In this document: piece after piece, positions 35,891-44,427 of the stretch | Layout of the letters: each line of letters opens with the position of its first letter | Position numbering within the stretch: the stretch's first letter is position 1 | Made by a program: the position numbers and the translations under genes | From: Mycobacterium aquaticum | GTDB taxonomy: Bacteria > Actinomycetota > Actinomycetes > Mycobacteriales > Mycobacteriaceae | Length of the DNA stretch: 64,000 bases | NCBI RefSeq assembly: GCF_002086485.1 | Contig: NZ_MVHF01000021.1 | Coordinates: forward strand, 1 to 64,000 | Direction: 5' to 3' | The notes under the pieces: model-generated | Told to the model about the DNA's origin: nothing | The model's input: only the letters and a program-made list of their open reading frames with translations | Databases searched by the model: none

Positions 35891-36655
35891 ATGCCTTTCA
35901 TCGAGCATGGTCGCGGACGCGCCTACTACCGTCACTGGGCCGCGGCCGACCCGCGCGCGGCCGTCATCTTCCTGCACGGCTTCGGGGAGCACACCGCGCT
36001 GTATCACCGGTACGGCTTCGCGCTGAACGCCGCGGGGATCGACCTGTGGGCGGTCGATCAGTTCGGCCACGGCCTGACGCCGGGTACGCGCGGCGATTTC
36101 GGATCGGTCGACGAGAGTTCGGCACTGGCCGAGTCGCTCACCGAGCTCGCCGAAGCCGCGCACCCCGGCTTGCCGCTTGTGGCGCAAGGGCATTCGTTCG
36201 GCTCTGTGGTCACGTTGTTCCGCTTGCTCGGCCAGCCCGACCGCTACCGGGCGGGCATCGTCTCCGGGGCTCCGCTGACCCCGATCCCGGAGTTGGGCTC
36301 CGACAGCGCATTCGAGCTCGACCCCAGCTGGCTCTCGTCTGACCCGTTCTATCTCGACTCGCTGGAGAACGATCCGCTGGCCTTCGTCGACGCCGACGGG
36401 GCACCCCTGGCGCGCGAACTCGACAAGGCGTGGGACCGGTTCGGCAGCGAACTGCCCCGGCTTGCCGTGCCGACGCTGGCCCTGCACGGTTCGGCGGATC
36501 CGATCGCTCCGGTCGCCGGCGTGCGCTCCTATGCCGATCAGCTAGAACACCTGCAGCTCAAAGAGTTTCCCGATGCCCGCCACGATCTGCTCAACGAGTC
36601 GGTGCACCGAGAGGTGGCGAGCGCGGTGGTGAGCTTCATCGCTGCGGCGCTGTGA
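35891..36655 (+). CDS. alpha/beta hydrolase, monoacylglycerol lipase-like
   Basis: A 254-residue alpha/beta hydrolase with HGFGEHTALYHRY (oxyanion loop), nucleophile elbow GHSFG with Ser102, Asp in HGSADPIAPV and His in DARHDLLNE. The layout matches monoacylglycerol lipases such as M. tuberculosis Rv0183, though the elbow is GHSFG rather than GHSMG. It has no signal peptide. It is divergent from the MFS gene and overlaps the TetR gene tail to tail by 20 bases. Confidence 0.82.
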   Translation: MPFIEHGRGRAYYRHWAAADPRAAVIFLHGFGEHTALYHRYGFALNAAGIDLWAVDQFGHGLTPGTRGDFGSVDESSALAESLTELAEAAHPGLPLVAQGHSFGSVVTLFRLLGQPDRYRAGIVSGAPLTPIPELGSDSAFELDPSWLSSDPFYLDSLENDPLAFVDADGAPLARELDKAWDRFGSELPRLAVPTLALHGSADPIAPVAGVRSYADQLEHLQLKEFPDARHDLLNESVHREVASAVVSFIAAAL

Positions 36656-37208
36656 TGCGCGACGCCTCATAGCCCGCGGTCAGCCACCGCACCGTGCGAT
36701 CGAGGCTCGGCACGATGTCGGTGATGGCGATCTCGCCGGCCGCGAACCGTCCGGTCAGGCCGAAGACCAGGCTGGACAGGATGCTGTCGAGGTCGGCGAT
36801 GAACGCCTCGTCGACACCGGCGAGGATCTCCATCCCGGCGGGCACGACGGCATCGAGTCCGCGGCGCACGAGGCGCTCGCCGCCCGGGGCCGACCGGGCC
36901 CGCGAATACGCCATGAGCATGGCCGGATGCTTCTCCCACGGCTCGAAGATGGTGCGCAGCATGCGCATCAGCCCGTCGTAGAGGGATTCGCCTGCGTCGG
37001 GGGTCTGGTTGGCCAGCGGGGAGTACCGGTTCTCCGTCATCCAGGCATCGAGCGCGGCCAGGATCAACTCGTCGCGGTTGGCGTAGTGCTTGTAGATGGT
37101 GGCCAGCGACGTCCGTGCGCGCCTGGCGACCTCCCGCAGTTGCACCGCGTCGTAGCCGTCGGTTTCGAGCAGCTCGACGACGATGTCGAGGACCCGGTCG
37201 GTAGCCAT
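36636..37208 (-). CDS. TetR-family regulator (KstR-like fold)
   Basis: A 190-residue regulator with an N-terminal helix-turn-helix (YDAVQLREVARRARTSLATIYKHYANRDEL) of the type seen in KstR and relatives. The C-terminal region has GERLVRRGLDAVVPAGMEIL and ends near 36636. The start at ATG 37208 is just downstream of two near-identical GTAAC-n3-GTTAC palindromes, which it probably binds to control itself and the divergent SDR operon. It is not the KstR orthologue, which in M. tuberculosis lies next to fadE34. Confidence 0.83.
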   Translation of the reverse strand: MATDRVLDIVVELLETDGYDAVQLREVARRARTSLATIYKHYANRDELILAALDAWMTENRYSPLANQTPDAGESLYDGLMRMLRTIFEPWEKHPAMLMAYSRARSAPGGERLVRRGLDAVVPAGMEILAGVDEAFIADLDSILSSLVFGLTGRFAAGEIAITDIVPSLDRTVRWLTAGYEASRITAPQR

Positions 37209-37231
37209 GTGCACCCCCTTGCCGTCCGCCT

Positions 37232-37244
37232 GTAACCCGGTTAC
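37232..37244. promoter_or_regulatory. palindrome GTAACCCGGTTAC, candidate TetR operator 1
   Basis: A perfect 13-base palindrome lies 23 bases upstream of the TetR start and repeats with nearly the same sequence at 37255. Position between divergent genes supports an operator. Confidence 0.6.
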
Positions 37245-37254
37245 CGTACCCGGT

Positions 37255-37267
37255 GTAACAAGGTTAC
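37255..37267. promoter_or_regulatory. palindrome GTAACAAGGTTAC, candidate TetR operator 2
   Basis: Second copy, differing from the first at only two central bases. Centre-to-centre spacing is 23 bases, about two helical turns, so two dimers could bind the same face. Confidence 0.6.
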
Positions 37268-37290
37268 TCACCGCGACGAAGCGAGGACGA

Positions 37291-38121
37291 ATGGGTTCTT
37301 TGGACGGAAAGGTCGCGTTCATCACCGGCGTGGCCCGCGGCCAGGGGCGCAGCCACGCGCTGCGACTTGCCGCCGACGGCGCCGCCATCATCGGCGTGGA
37401 CATCTGTGCCGACATCGCGTCCAACGGATACCCGATGGCAGGCCGCGACGAGCTCGACGAGACCGTCGCCCTCGTCGAGGCCATCGGCGGCAAGATGATC
37501 GGCGCGGTCGCCGACGTCCGTGATTTCGCCGCGCTCAAGGCGGCACTCGATGCGGGAGTCGACCACTTCGGCCGGCTCGACATCGTATGCGCCAACGCGG
37601 GTATCGCCGCCATGGCGTTTCGCGAGCTGAGCATCGAGGAAGACCTGCAGATGTGGACCGACGTCCTCGACGTGAATCTGGTCGGGTCGTTCCACACCGC
37701 CAAGGCCGCCATCGGCCACCTCATCGCCGGCGGACGCGGCGGATCGATCGTGTTCACCAGCTCGACGGCCGGACTTCGCGGCTTCGGCGGACTGCAGGGC
37801 GGTGGCCTCGGCTACGCCGCATCCAAGCACGGCATCGTCGGTCTCATGCGCACCCTGGCCAATGCGCTTGCACCACACAGCATCCGGGTCAACACCGTGC
37901 ATCCCACCGCGGTCAACACCATGATGGCGGTCAACCCCGCGATGACGGCGTTCCTGGAGAACTATCCCGACGGTGGTCCCCATCTCCAGAACCCGATGCC
38001 CGTCTCGCTGCTGGAACCCGAGGACATCAGCGCGGCCATCGCATACCTGGTCTCCGACGCCGCCCGCTACGTCACCGGGGTCACCTTCCCCGTCGACGCC
38101 GGATTCACCAACAAATTATGA
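37291..38121 (+). CDS. mycofactocin-coupled-type SDR
   Basis: A 276-residue SDR. The cofactor motif GVARGQGRSHALRLA and the following GVDIC are characteristic of the mycofactocin-coupled SDR group, in which NAD is held tightly and reoxidised by mycofactocin. Catalytic Tyr and Lys are in YAASKHGIVGL. The start is ATG 37291; the open frame upstream runs through the operators and is non-coding. It overlaps a second SDR gene (ATGA). The substrate alcohol is unknown. Confidence 0.85.
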   Translation: MGSLDGKVAFITGVARGQGRSHALRLAADGAAIIGVDICADIASNGYPMAGRDELDETVALVEAIGGKMIGAVADVRDFAALKAALDAGVDHFGRLDIVCANAGIAAMAFRELSIEEDLQMWTDVLDVNLVGSFHTAKAAIGHLIAGGRGGSIVFTSSTAGLRGFGGLQGGGLGYAASKHGIVGLMRTLANALAPHSIRVNTVHPTAVNTMMAVNPAMTAFLENYPDGGPHLQNPMPVSLLEPEDISAAIAYLVSDAARYVTGVTFPVDAGFTNKL

Positions 38122-38921
38122 GCGGACGCGTCGCAGGCAAGCGGGTACTGATCACCGGGGCGGCCCGCGGTATGGGCCGCAGCCACGCGGTGCGCCTCGC
38201 CGAAGAGGGCGCCGACCTGATCCTCGTCGACATCTGCGCATCGCTCCCCGACGTCGAGTATCCGCTCGCCACACCGGAGGATCTGGACGAAACCGCGCGA
38301 CTGGTGGACGAATTCGGCAGCAAGGCCGTCACCGCGGTGGTGGACGTGCGCGACGCCGCAGCGCTCGCGGCGGCAGTCGACGACGGCGTGGCACAACTCG
38401 GCGGGCTCGACGCCGCGGTCGCCAACGCCGGGGTAATCACCGCCGGAACCTGGGACACCACCACGGCCGAGCAGTGGCGCACGGTGGTCGACGTCAACCT
38501 GATCGGGACATGGAACACCTGTGCGGCGGCGCTGCCCCATCTCGTCGAGCGCGGCGGCAGTCTGGTCAACATCAGTTCCGCCGCAGGCATCAAAGGCACA
38601 CCGCTGCACACCCCATACACCGCGTCCAAGCACGGCGTCGTCGGCATGAGCAGGGCACTGGCCAACGAGCTTGCGGCACACCATGTCCGGGTCAACACCG
38701 TGCACCCCACCGGCGTCGAGACCGGGATGCGGCCCGACTCCCTGCACAGCCTGCTCATCGAGCAACGGCCCGATCTGTCCCCGCTGTTCGGCAACGCCCT
38801 GCCGATCGTGATGGCCGAGGCCATCGACATCAGCAATGCGGTGTTGTTCCTGGTGTCCGACGAATCCCGCTACGTCACCGGCCTCGAATTCAAGGTCGAT
38901 GCGGGCGTGACCATCCGATGA
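38118..38921 (+). CDS. mycofactocin-coupled-type SDR (second copy)
   Basis: A 267-residue SDR paralogous to its neighbour, with GAARGMGRSHAVRLAEEGAD, NAGVI and YTASKHGVVGM. The shared GRSHA motif marks the mycofactocin-coupled subfamily. It overlaps both neighbours by four bases. Two adjacent SDRs of the same type suggest successive or stereo-distinct oxidations in one pathway. Confidence 0.85.
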   Translation: MSGRVAGKRVLITGAARGMGRSHAVRLAEEGADLILVDICASLPDVEYPLATPEDLDETARLVDEFGSKAVTAVVDVRDAAALAAAVDDGVAQLGGLDAAVANAGVITAGTWDTTTAEQWRTVVDVNLIGTWNTCAAALPHLVERGGSLVNISSAAGIKGTPLHTPYTASKHGVVGMSRALANELAAHHVRVNTVHPTGVETGMRPDSLHSLLIEQRPDLSPLFGNALPIVMAEAIDISNAVLFLVSDESRYVTGLEFKVDAGVTIR

Positions 38922-39703
38922 ACCGCACCGAACGCGGCCGCCGCGAGTTCACGGAGGTGATGACGTTCGCGCCGCCGCCGGACAGCACCGCTGCCGCATC
39001 CGCATTGATCGACTTCGTCTTCGGCGAGGTGTGGCCGCGGCCTGCGTTGAGCCGTCGCGACCGCCGATTCGTCACGCTGCCGTGCGTTGCCGCCGCGGAT
39101 GCCGAAGGCCCGCTGCGGGACCACGTCTACGCGGCATTGAACAGCGGTGACCTCACCATCACCGAAATGCGGGAAACCGTCTTGCATTTCGCGGTGTACG
39201 GCGGCTGGCCGAAGGCGTCGCGGTTCAACATCACCGTCGACGAGCAGTGGGACCGCATCCACCGCGAGCGGGGTCAACAGCCGCCGCCACCCGAACCGCT
39301 GCTGCCATTGCCGACCGCGAGCGATCCGGAACGTCGGCTCGCCGGTGGGGAGCAGTCCTTCAAGGACATCAATTGCATGCCGCACGCGCCGATCCGCGAC
39401 AACCCGTATTCCGGCGCAGGCATTCTCAACTTCGTCTTCGGCGAGATGTGGTTGCGCCCCGGGCTCGGCATGAAGGAACGGCGGCTGGTCACGGTGGCGT
39501 GCGTGGCCTTCCAGGACGCGCCGGTGCCCATTCTCAGCCACGTCTACGCCGCGTTGAAGAGCCGTGATGTGTCGTTCGACGAAATGGACGAGGTTGCACT
39601 GCATTTCGCGGCGTACTACGGCTGGCCCAAGGCGTCGCATCTGAATCAGGTCATCGGCGAGCAGAAGCAGCGGGTGCTCGACGAGTGGCGAGCCGAAGCA
39701 TGA
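38918..39703 (+). CDS. tandem carboxymuconolactone decarboxylase-like protein
   Basis: A 261-residue protein made of two similar halves. Each has the CMD pattern: LIDFVFGEVWPRP ... RDRRFVTLPCVA ... DHVYAALNSGD ... HFAVYGGWPKA in the first, and NFVFGEMWLRP ... KERRLVTVACVA ... SHVYAALKSRD ... HFAAYYGWPKA in the second. No CxxC redox pair is present, so it is gamma-CMD-like rather than AhpD-like. It overlaps the second SDR gene (ATGA). A lactone decarboxylase or related role is inferred from family only. Confidence 0.82.
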   Translation: MNRTERGRREFTEVMTFAPPPDSTAAASALIDFVFGEVWPRPALSRRDRRFVTLPCVAAADAEGPLRDHVYAALNSGDLTITEMRETVLHFAVYGGWPKASRFNITVDEQWDRIHRERGQQPPPPEPLLPLPTASDPERRLAGGEQSFKDINCMPHAPIRDNPYSGAGILNFVFGEMWLRPGLGMKERRLVTVACVAFQDAPVPILSHVYAALKSRDVSFDEMDEVALHFAAYYGWPKASHLNQVIGEQKQRVLDEWRAEA

Positions 39704-40246
39704 TCATCGGCGGCGACCGGCGCGTACCGGCCGGTTGTTGCGCATCAGAATTCTCTCCGGATCGACAGGCTCTTCGGCAGTCGGGTTGGCGTGTTCGGCC
39801 AGTTGGCGTCGGAATGAGTCAGTCAGTGTATGGGTGATGGCGAGTAGCCGTACCTGATCGTCATCGGAGAGGCCGGCGAATGCGACCGAGATCGTGCGTT
39901 GGTGCTGTTGCCACACCCGGCGCAGATGCGCCAGGCCGGTTTCGGTGATCTCGATGATGGTGCTGCGGCCGTCGGTGGGATGTGCGTACCGCGCCACCAG
40001 TCCGTCCTCGGCCAGTGCGTCCACAAGCACGGTGACCCGCCGTCCCGTCACCCCCAGCGCCGCGGCTATCCCCGACATGGGCAGTCCGTCCGGGCTGGCT
40101 TCCAGCGCCGCGAGCACTCGCAGTCGCGCGTAGCTCACCGCGTCATCAGGAACGCTGGCATGCACCCAGCGGATCCACGCCTGCCCCATTGCAGTGAAGC
40201 CCTCGGCCAGTGCAATCTGCCGGGCGTTCCGCTCAGCTCTTGACAT
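39704..40246 (-). CDS. MarR-family regulator
   Basis: A 180-residue protein with a MarR winged helix: MSGIAAALGVTGRRVTVLVDALAEDGLV, then HPTDGRSTIIEITETGLAHL, where the wing carries the conserved Asp and Arg. It abuts the CMD gene tail to tail and is divergent from the dienelactone hydrolase-like gene. A long palindrome lies immediately upstream of its start. Confidence 0.85.
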   Translation of the reverse strand: MSRAERNARQIALAEGFTAMGQAWIRWVHASVPDDAVSYARLRVLAALEASPDGLPMSGIAAALGVTGRRVTVLVDALAEDGLVARYAHPTDGRSTIIEITETGLAHLRRVWQQHQRTISVAFAGLSDDDQVRLLAITHTLTDSFRRQLAEHANPTAEEPVDPERILMRNNRPVRAGRRR

Positions 40247-40260
40247 GCGATACTCCGCCG

Positions 40261-40301
40261 CTAGATCATGTACAAGTACAGTAATTGATGTACAGATCTA
40301 G
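40261..40301. promoter_or_regulatory. long palindrome upstream of marR-like gene, candidate MarR operator
   Basis: The outer arms CTAGATCATGTAC and GTACAGATCTAG pair with two mismatched or bulged positions, and a further internal TGTAC block is present. It lies 15 to 55 bases before the MarR-type start. Typical MarR autoregulatory location; binding is inferred. Confidence 0.55.
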
Positions 40302-40401
40302 TTTACAGCGAGAGGCCGCGTGACGACAGCCTCTCTTCGACAGACGCCGAAGCAGACTGCCTCACTTTGGGATTCGACACCAAGGCTCGAAAGTGGGAAC
40401 G

Positions 40402-41094
40402 ATGCCCGAATTCAGTATCGAGACTCCCCGCGGGAGCATCGACGCGGTGCTCGAAATTCCCGACGGGGCGGGCCCATGGCCCGGTGTCGTCGTTCTGCAT
40501 GACGCATTCGGCCTGCGCAAGCCGCACCGTGAGATCACCCGCCAGATCGCCGATCACGGGTTCTTGGCAGTGGCCCCCAACCTGTTCGCCCGTGGCGGGA
40601 TGCTGCGTTGCATGCCACGACTTTTCAAGGATCTCATGGCCTACGAGGGCGAGACTTTCGACGACATCGCGGCGGCCCGCGAACTGTTGTCGAGCCGCCC
40701 CGATTGCACCGGTGCGGTCGGTATCGCGGGCTTCTGTATCAGCGGCGGCTTCGCGCTGGTGGCCTCGACAAAAGGCTTCCGCGCATCCGCACCGTTCTAT
40801 CCACCACCGTTGCACAGCAGGTACGCCGAGATCGTCGACGGTGGCTGTCCCGTCGTCGCCAGCTTCGGCCAGCGCGATCTGATCAACCGGGGCAGCGGGA
40901 GAATCTTAGAAGAAGTGTTGGCCCAGAAGGAGATCCCCCACGACGTCAAGACGTACCCGCATGCGGGGCACAGTTTCGCCGACCGCGCACCCCTGCAGCC
41001 ATTGATGCGTATCACCGGTTTCGGTGAGAACAAGGAAGCCGCCGCCGACGCATGGCAACGGGTCTACACCTTTTTCGACCAACACCTCCGCTGA
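40402..41094 (+). CDS. dienelactone hydrolase family protein
   Basis: A 230-residue alpha/beta hydrolase. The nucleophile elbow GFCISGG carries Cys112, as in dienelactone hydrolases, with Asp in FGQRDLIN and His in YPHAGHSF. I chose ATG 40402 over the in-frame GTG at 40393. It lies upstream of the PucR-type regulator gene with a TGATG overlap. Dienelactone hydrolases open enol-lactones in aromatic degradation, which fits the tautomerase and decarboxylase nearby; the actual substrate is unknown. Confidence 0.82.
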   Translation: MPEFSIETPRGSIDAVLEIPDGAGPWPGVVVLHDAFGLRKPHREITRQIADHGFLAVAPNLFARGGMLRCMPRLFKDLMAYEGETFDDIAAARELLSSRPDCTGAVGIAGFCISGGFALVASTKGFRASAPFYPPPLHSRYAEIVDGGCPVVASFGQRDLINRGSGRILEEVLAQKEIPHDVKTYPHAGHSFADRAPLQPLMRITGFGENKEAAADAWQRVYTFFDQHLR

Positions 41095-42260
41095 TGACCC
41101 TGGCACGTGATCCCGGCAAACAGCAGGTTGCGATGGTGGCTTCCAGCTTGGCCGAACGGGCGAACGACGTAACGCTCAGCTTGGGCGATACGTCTGGCGG
41201 ATTCCACACGCGGCTCGCCGAATTGTGCACCGCGAGCGTCCGATCCGTTCTGCAGTCGCTGACGGTGGACGATGAGTTCGACCCCACTCCAGCCGCCGCT
41301 GTCGGCGCCGCACGTGCGCAGGCCGGGCAGCCGTTGGCCGCGGCGATCGGCATCGACCGGGTGGGCTTCCGCCGGCTGTGGGATCTGATCGTCACCGAAG
41401 GCCAGTTCACCACAGAGACCGGTCGAGATGCGTTGAGCAGCCTGACGGTGCAATTGCACGGCATAGAGGACCTCTACACCCGCGCAATGGTCTCCGGCTA
41501 CCGCGAGGAGCAGACCCGCAAACTGCTCAGCGAACCGGCACATCGCGCCGTGCTCCTGGATGAACTGCTGGGTGGGCTGGTGCACGACCGATGGGCGGTG
41601 CGTACGACCGCGAATCAACTTCGACTACCGGTGACGGGACCCTACATCGTGGTGGCGGCAGAGACTCTCGACGTCGGCTTCGTCGGCCTGGCTGAGGTCG
41701 AAAGCAAACTGCGCAGCCTCGACGTGTACTCGGCGTGGCAGGAATTGCCCGACTTGCAGATCGGCATCGTGCACGTACCGTCCGACCTTCTGCTCCGGCG
41801 GGTGCTGGCTTTGATATCGCGCCTGGCGGCCGGCCAGGTGCGGGTGGGGGTCAGCGATCGATTCGACGATCTGCGCCATTGTGCACACGCCCTGCACGTC
41901 GCCAAGATCACCATGCAGGGCCGGTCGCAGCCCTCGGCTCCGGTCGCGGTGTTCGACGGCTCGTTGCTGGCGACCGCCGCCGTGAACGAGCCGGACGTGA
42001 TGGTCAGATCAGTGCGGCCCGTCATCGACCGGTTCAGTGATCTTTCCGACGACGAGCGGGACACCTTGTTCCGCACGTTTCAGGTTTGGCAGCAGACCGA
42101 GGCCTCGGTACGCGAGACTGCCGAGCTGCTCGCGTGTCACCCGAATACCGTGCGTCAGAGGCTGCGTCGGATCGAACGCCGTACCGAGCGGTCACTGTCC
42201 CGTCCGCGCGACATCGCCGAACTGTGCTTGGTGTTCGAGGTGTATCACCGCCTGATGTGA
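41094..42260 (+). CDS. PucR/CdaR-type transcriptional regulator
   Basis: A 388-residue regulator. The C-terminal helix-turn-helix (HTH_30) is clear: TEASVRETAELLACHPNTVRQRLRRIERRT. The central region is a GGDEF-like/PucR linker with little conservation. The ATG at 41094 overlaps the hydrolase stop by one base. It probably senses an aromatic or purine-like metabolite and controls the surrounding catabolic genes; this is inference from family. Confidence 0.8.
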   Translation: MTLARDPGKQQVAMVASSLAERANDVTLSLGDTSGGFHTRLAELCTASVRSVLQSLTVDDEFDPTPAAAVGAARAQAGQPLAAAIGIDRVGFRRLWDLIVTEGQFTTETGRDALSSLTVQLHGIEDLYTRAMVSGYREEQTRKLLSEPAHRAVLLDELLGGLVHDRWAVRTTANQLRLPVTGPYIVVAAETLDVGFVGLAEVESKLRSLDVYSAWQELPDLQIGIVHVPSDLLLRRVLALISRLAAGQVRVGVSDRFDDLRHCAHALHVAKITMQGRSQPSAPVAVFDGSLLATAAVNEPDVMVRSVRPVIDRFSDLSDDERDTLFRTFQVWQQTEASVRETAELLACHPNTVRQRLRRIERRTERSLSRPRDIAELCLVFEVYHRLM

Positions 42261-42272
42261 CCGGTCGAAGGA

Positions 42273-42671
42273 CTATCCGCTCGCGTCCATCCACGCCTGC
42301 TCCTGGCCGGGCTCCGGTAGCACGCGGCCACCTTCCACGGCACCACTGGCCGGGCTGCTCTGCATGACCACGAGCACCCGCGATGATGGGACACCAGTGA
42401 TCCGGCTGACCGCAGTGGCGATTTCGGTGGCGAGGCGCGTGGTGTCCGCGGCGGAGTGGCCCTCGCGCACCCAGCCGTTGACCAGCACCGGGCTGGCCGG
42501 CCGCCCATCCGTATACAGCGAATCGGGCGCCAGCTCGTGGAAGACGACGTTCACATAGGTGCTGGGCACGTGGTTGATCTCGGCGTGGATGCGGGCGATC
42601 TCGGTGGCGAGTGCGGCCTTCGTATCCGTCGCCAGGGTGGATTGCGTTGTGGTGCAGGTATAGACCGGCAT
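42273..42671 (-). CDS. tautomerase-superfamily protein (cis-CaaD/Cg10062-like)
   Basis: A 132-residue protein whose first residue after Met is the catalytic Pro1 (MPVYTCTTTQ). Aligned by eye with cis-3-chloroacrylic acid dehalogenase, His28 is conserved, Arg68 and Glu112 match Arg70 and Glu114, but Arg73 becomes His71 and Tyr103 has no counterpart. This mixed set recalls Cg10062 and other cis-CaaD homologues with weak dehalogenase or hydratase activity. It follows the ThDP decarboxylase gene by 14 bases on the minus strand. The true substrate is not known. Confidence 0.75.
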   Translation of the reverse strand: MPVYTCTTTQSTLATDTKAALATEIARIHAEINHVPSTYVNVVFHELAPDSLYTDGRPASPVLVNGWVREGHSAADTTRLATEIATAVSRITGVPSSRVLVVMQSSPASGAVEGGRVLPEPGQEQAWMDASG

Positions 42672-42685
42672 GTCGACGGGATCTC

Positions 42686-44305
42686 TCAGCCCAGACGGGC
42701 GATCTCGGGGCGGGTGGGCACCACGATGACCGTCGGTCCGTCGGCACCCAAAGCCGCGGTGAACTCTGTGGCGAGCTTCTCCGTGCTGTCGACATCGACT
42801 GTGCGGCAACCGAAACCGGTTGCCAGTGAGCCGATATCAAGCCCCGGCAGATCCAGGCCAGGGACACCCGGCGTCTTCTCCAGCAGCGCGAACGATTTCA
42901 GGATCGAATACTCTCCGTTGCGCATGACCACGAAGACGATCGGCAGTCGATGCTGCACCGCCGTCCACAGTGCCTGCACCGAATACTGGAACGAACCGTC
43001 CCCGATCGTGGCGAGCACGGTGCGCCTGACGCCGCGGGCGCGGTCACCCAACGCCACGCCCACCGCCGCGGGCAGCCCCCAACCGATCCCACCGCTGGCC
43101 GTCGCGAAGAACGATCCGGGACGGGTGGTGGGGAGCCATCGAAGTTGCTGTGCCATGGTCGATGTGGACTCGGTGACCAGGACCGCATCAGCGGGTTTGA
43201 CGGCATTGAGTGCGGCATACACCGCGTCGGGAGCCAATGGAGCCGATGCCGTGGTCTCTGTGGCGGGCTGTTGCCTGGCGGGCAATGGTGGCACGGTCCG
43301 GTCGCTGCGTTCGCCGATCAACGAAAGCAATTGCTGAAGAACCAATTTGGCGTCGCCAAGGAGGCTGTTGCCGGTCGGCGCCGCGCCCGCCAGCCAGGGG
43401 TCCGAGGTGATCTGCAGGAGATCGGTGCCCTCCGGGAGATACTCGCCGGCCACGTACGGGTAGTAGCGGAACGCCTGGCCGCCGACCACCACGGCGAGAT
43501 CGTGTTCGCGCAGGACTTCGGTGACACCGGCGATGGTCATGGCGAGCTGTCCCCGGAACAGCCGGTGATCCTCCGGGAACGATGCGCGGTCCGGTAACGG
43601 ACTGCCGTAGACCGCGGCCCCGACCTTGTCGGCAAAGGCAACTCCGTCGTCCCACGCCCCTGCCCGGTCCACCTCCGGCCCGAACACCAGCACGGGGTTG
43701 CTCGCGGCATTGATTCGTTCGGCGAACTCCCGCAGCCGATCCGGATCCGGCGCCAAGCGCTCACTCACCGTCCGCACGACCGCGGGTCCCAGTGCCGGTT
43801 TCTCCCAGTCATCGAGCGGGATCGACAGGAAGACCGGCCCGGCCGGCGGTTGCAGCGCCATCGCGTAGGCCCGCATGAACGCGGCGGGCACATCTTCTGC
43901 GCGCGCGGGTTGATACGCCCACTTGACCCACGGCAACGGCAGCAAAGTCTCATCGCGATTGGCCAGATAGGGGTCGCACAGCACCATTTCGCGGGTCTGC
44001 TGGCCGGCTGTCACGATCAACGGGGTATTGGCCTTATACGCGGCGACCAGGCTGCCCATGCCGTTGCCGGTGCCTGCGCCGGTATGCAGATTCACCAGTG
44101 CGGGCCGCCTCGTCGACTGGGCGAATCCGTCGGCGATGGCCACCACCGAGGCTTCCTGCAGCGCCAGGACATAGGTGAAATCATCGGGAAAGTTCGCCAA
44201 GAACGTCTGTTCCGTCGATCCAGGATTGCCGAACACGGTGGTCAGCCCGAGCGAGCGGAGCAGGTCGTACGTCACGTCGTGCACCGTTGGTGCTCCGGTT
44301 GTCAT
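42686..44305 (-). CDS. benzoylformate decarboxylase-like ThDP enzyme
   Basis: A 539-residue thiamin diphosphate enzyme with three domains. GNPGS (Ser30) and Glu51 fit the cofactor-binding half, His74 in LHTGAGTGNG corresponds to His70 of Pseudomonas benzoylformate decarboxylase, and the ThDP motif starts at GDGSFQYS and ends at NGEYSI. The other active-site His (His281 in FRYHQY) is Tyr282 here (FRYYPY). It would decarboxylate a 2-oxo acid, possibly benzoylformate, but the Tyr change makes the substrate uncertain. It is flanked by a quinone oxidoreductase and a tautomerase on the same strand. Confidence 0.8.
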   Translation of the reverse strand: MTTGAPTVHDVTYDLLRSLGLTTVFGNPGSTEQTFLANFPDDFTYVLALQEASVVAIADGFAQSTRRPALVNLHTGAGTGNGMGSLVAAYKANTPLIVTAGQQTREMVLCDPYLANRDETLLPLPWVKWAYQPARAEDVPAAFMRAYAMALQPPAGPVFLSIPLDDWEKPALGPAVVRTVSERLAPDPDRLREFAERINAASNPVLVFGPEVDRAGAWDDGVAFADKVGAAVYGSPLPDRASFPEDHRLFRGQLAMTIAGVTEVLREHDLAVVVGGQAFRYYPYVAGEYLPEGTDLLQITSDPWLAGAAPTGNSLLGDAKLVLQQLLSLIGERSDRTVPPLPARQQPATETTASAPLAPDAVYAALNAVKPADAVLVTESTSTMAQQLRWLPTTRPGSFFATASGGIGWGLPAAVGVALGDRARGVRRTVLATIGDGSFQYSVQALWTAVQHRLPIVFVVMRNGEYSILKSFALLEKTPGVPGLDLPGLDIGSLATGFGCRTVDVDSTEKLATEFTAALGADGPTVIVVPTRPEIARLG

Positions 44306-44427
44306 GGCAGTCCTCCCGTCAATGGCTGCGCGTCGAGCGACGCCTTATCACCCTCGCGCTGTCCCGGGCCGGAGTCGATGTCGCTCACCACACCGTCGGA
44401 GCCGAAATCGTGTTCCCGGGTACAGCG

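Noticed and set aside
36636..37208. Possible KstR orthologue
   Set aside because: The helix-turn-helix is KstR-like, but the sequence differs from Rv3574, the candidate operators (GTAAC-n3-GTTAC) differ from KstR sites, and KstR normally lies next to fadE34, beyond the right edge here.
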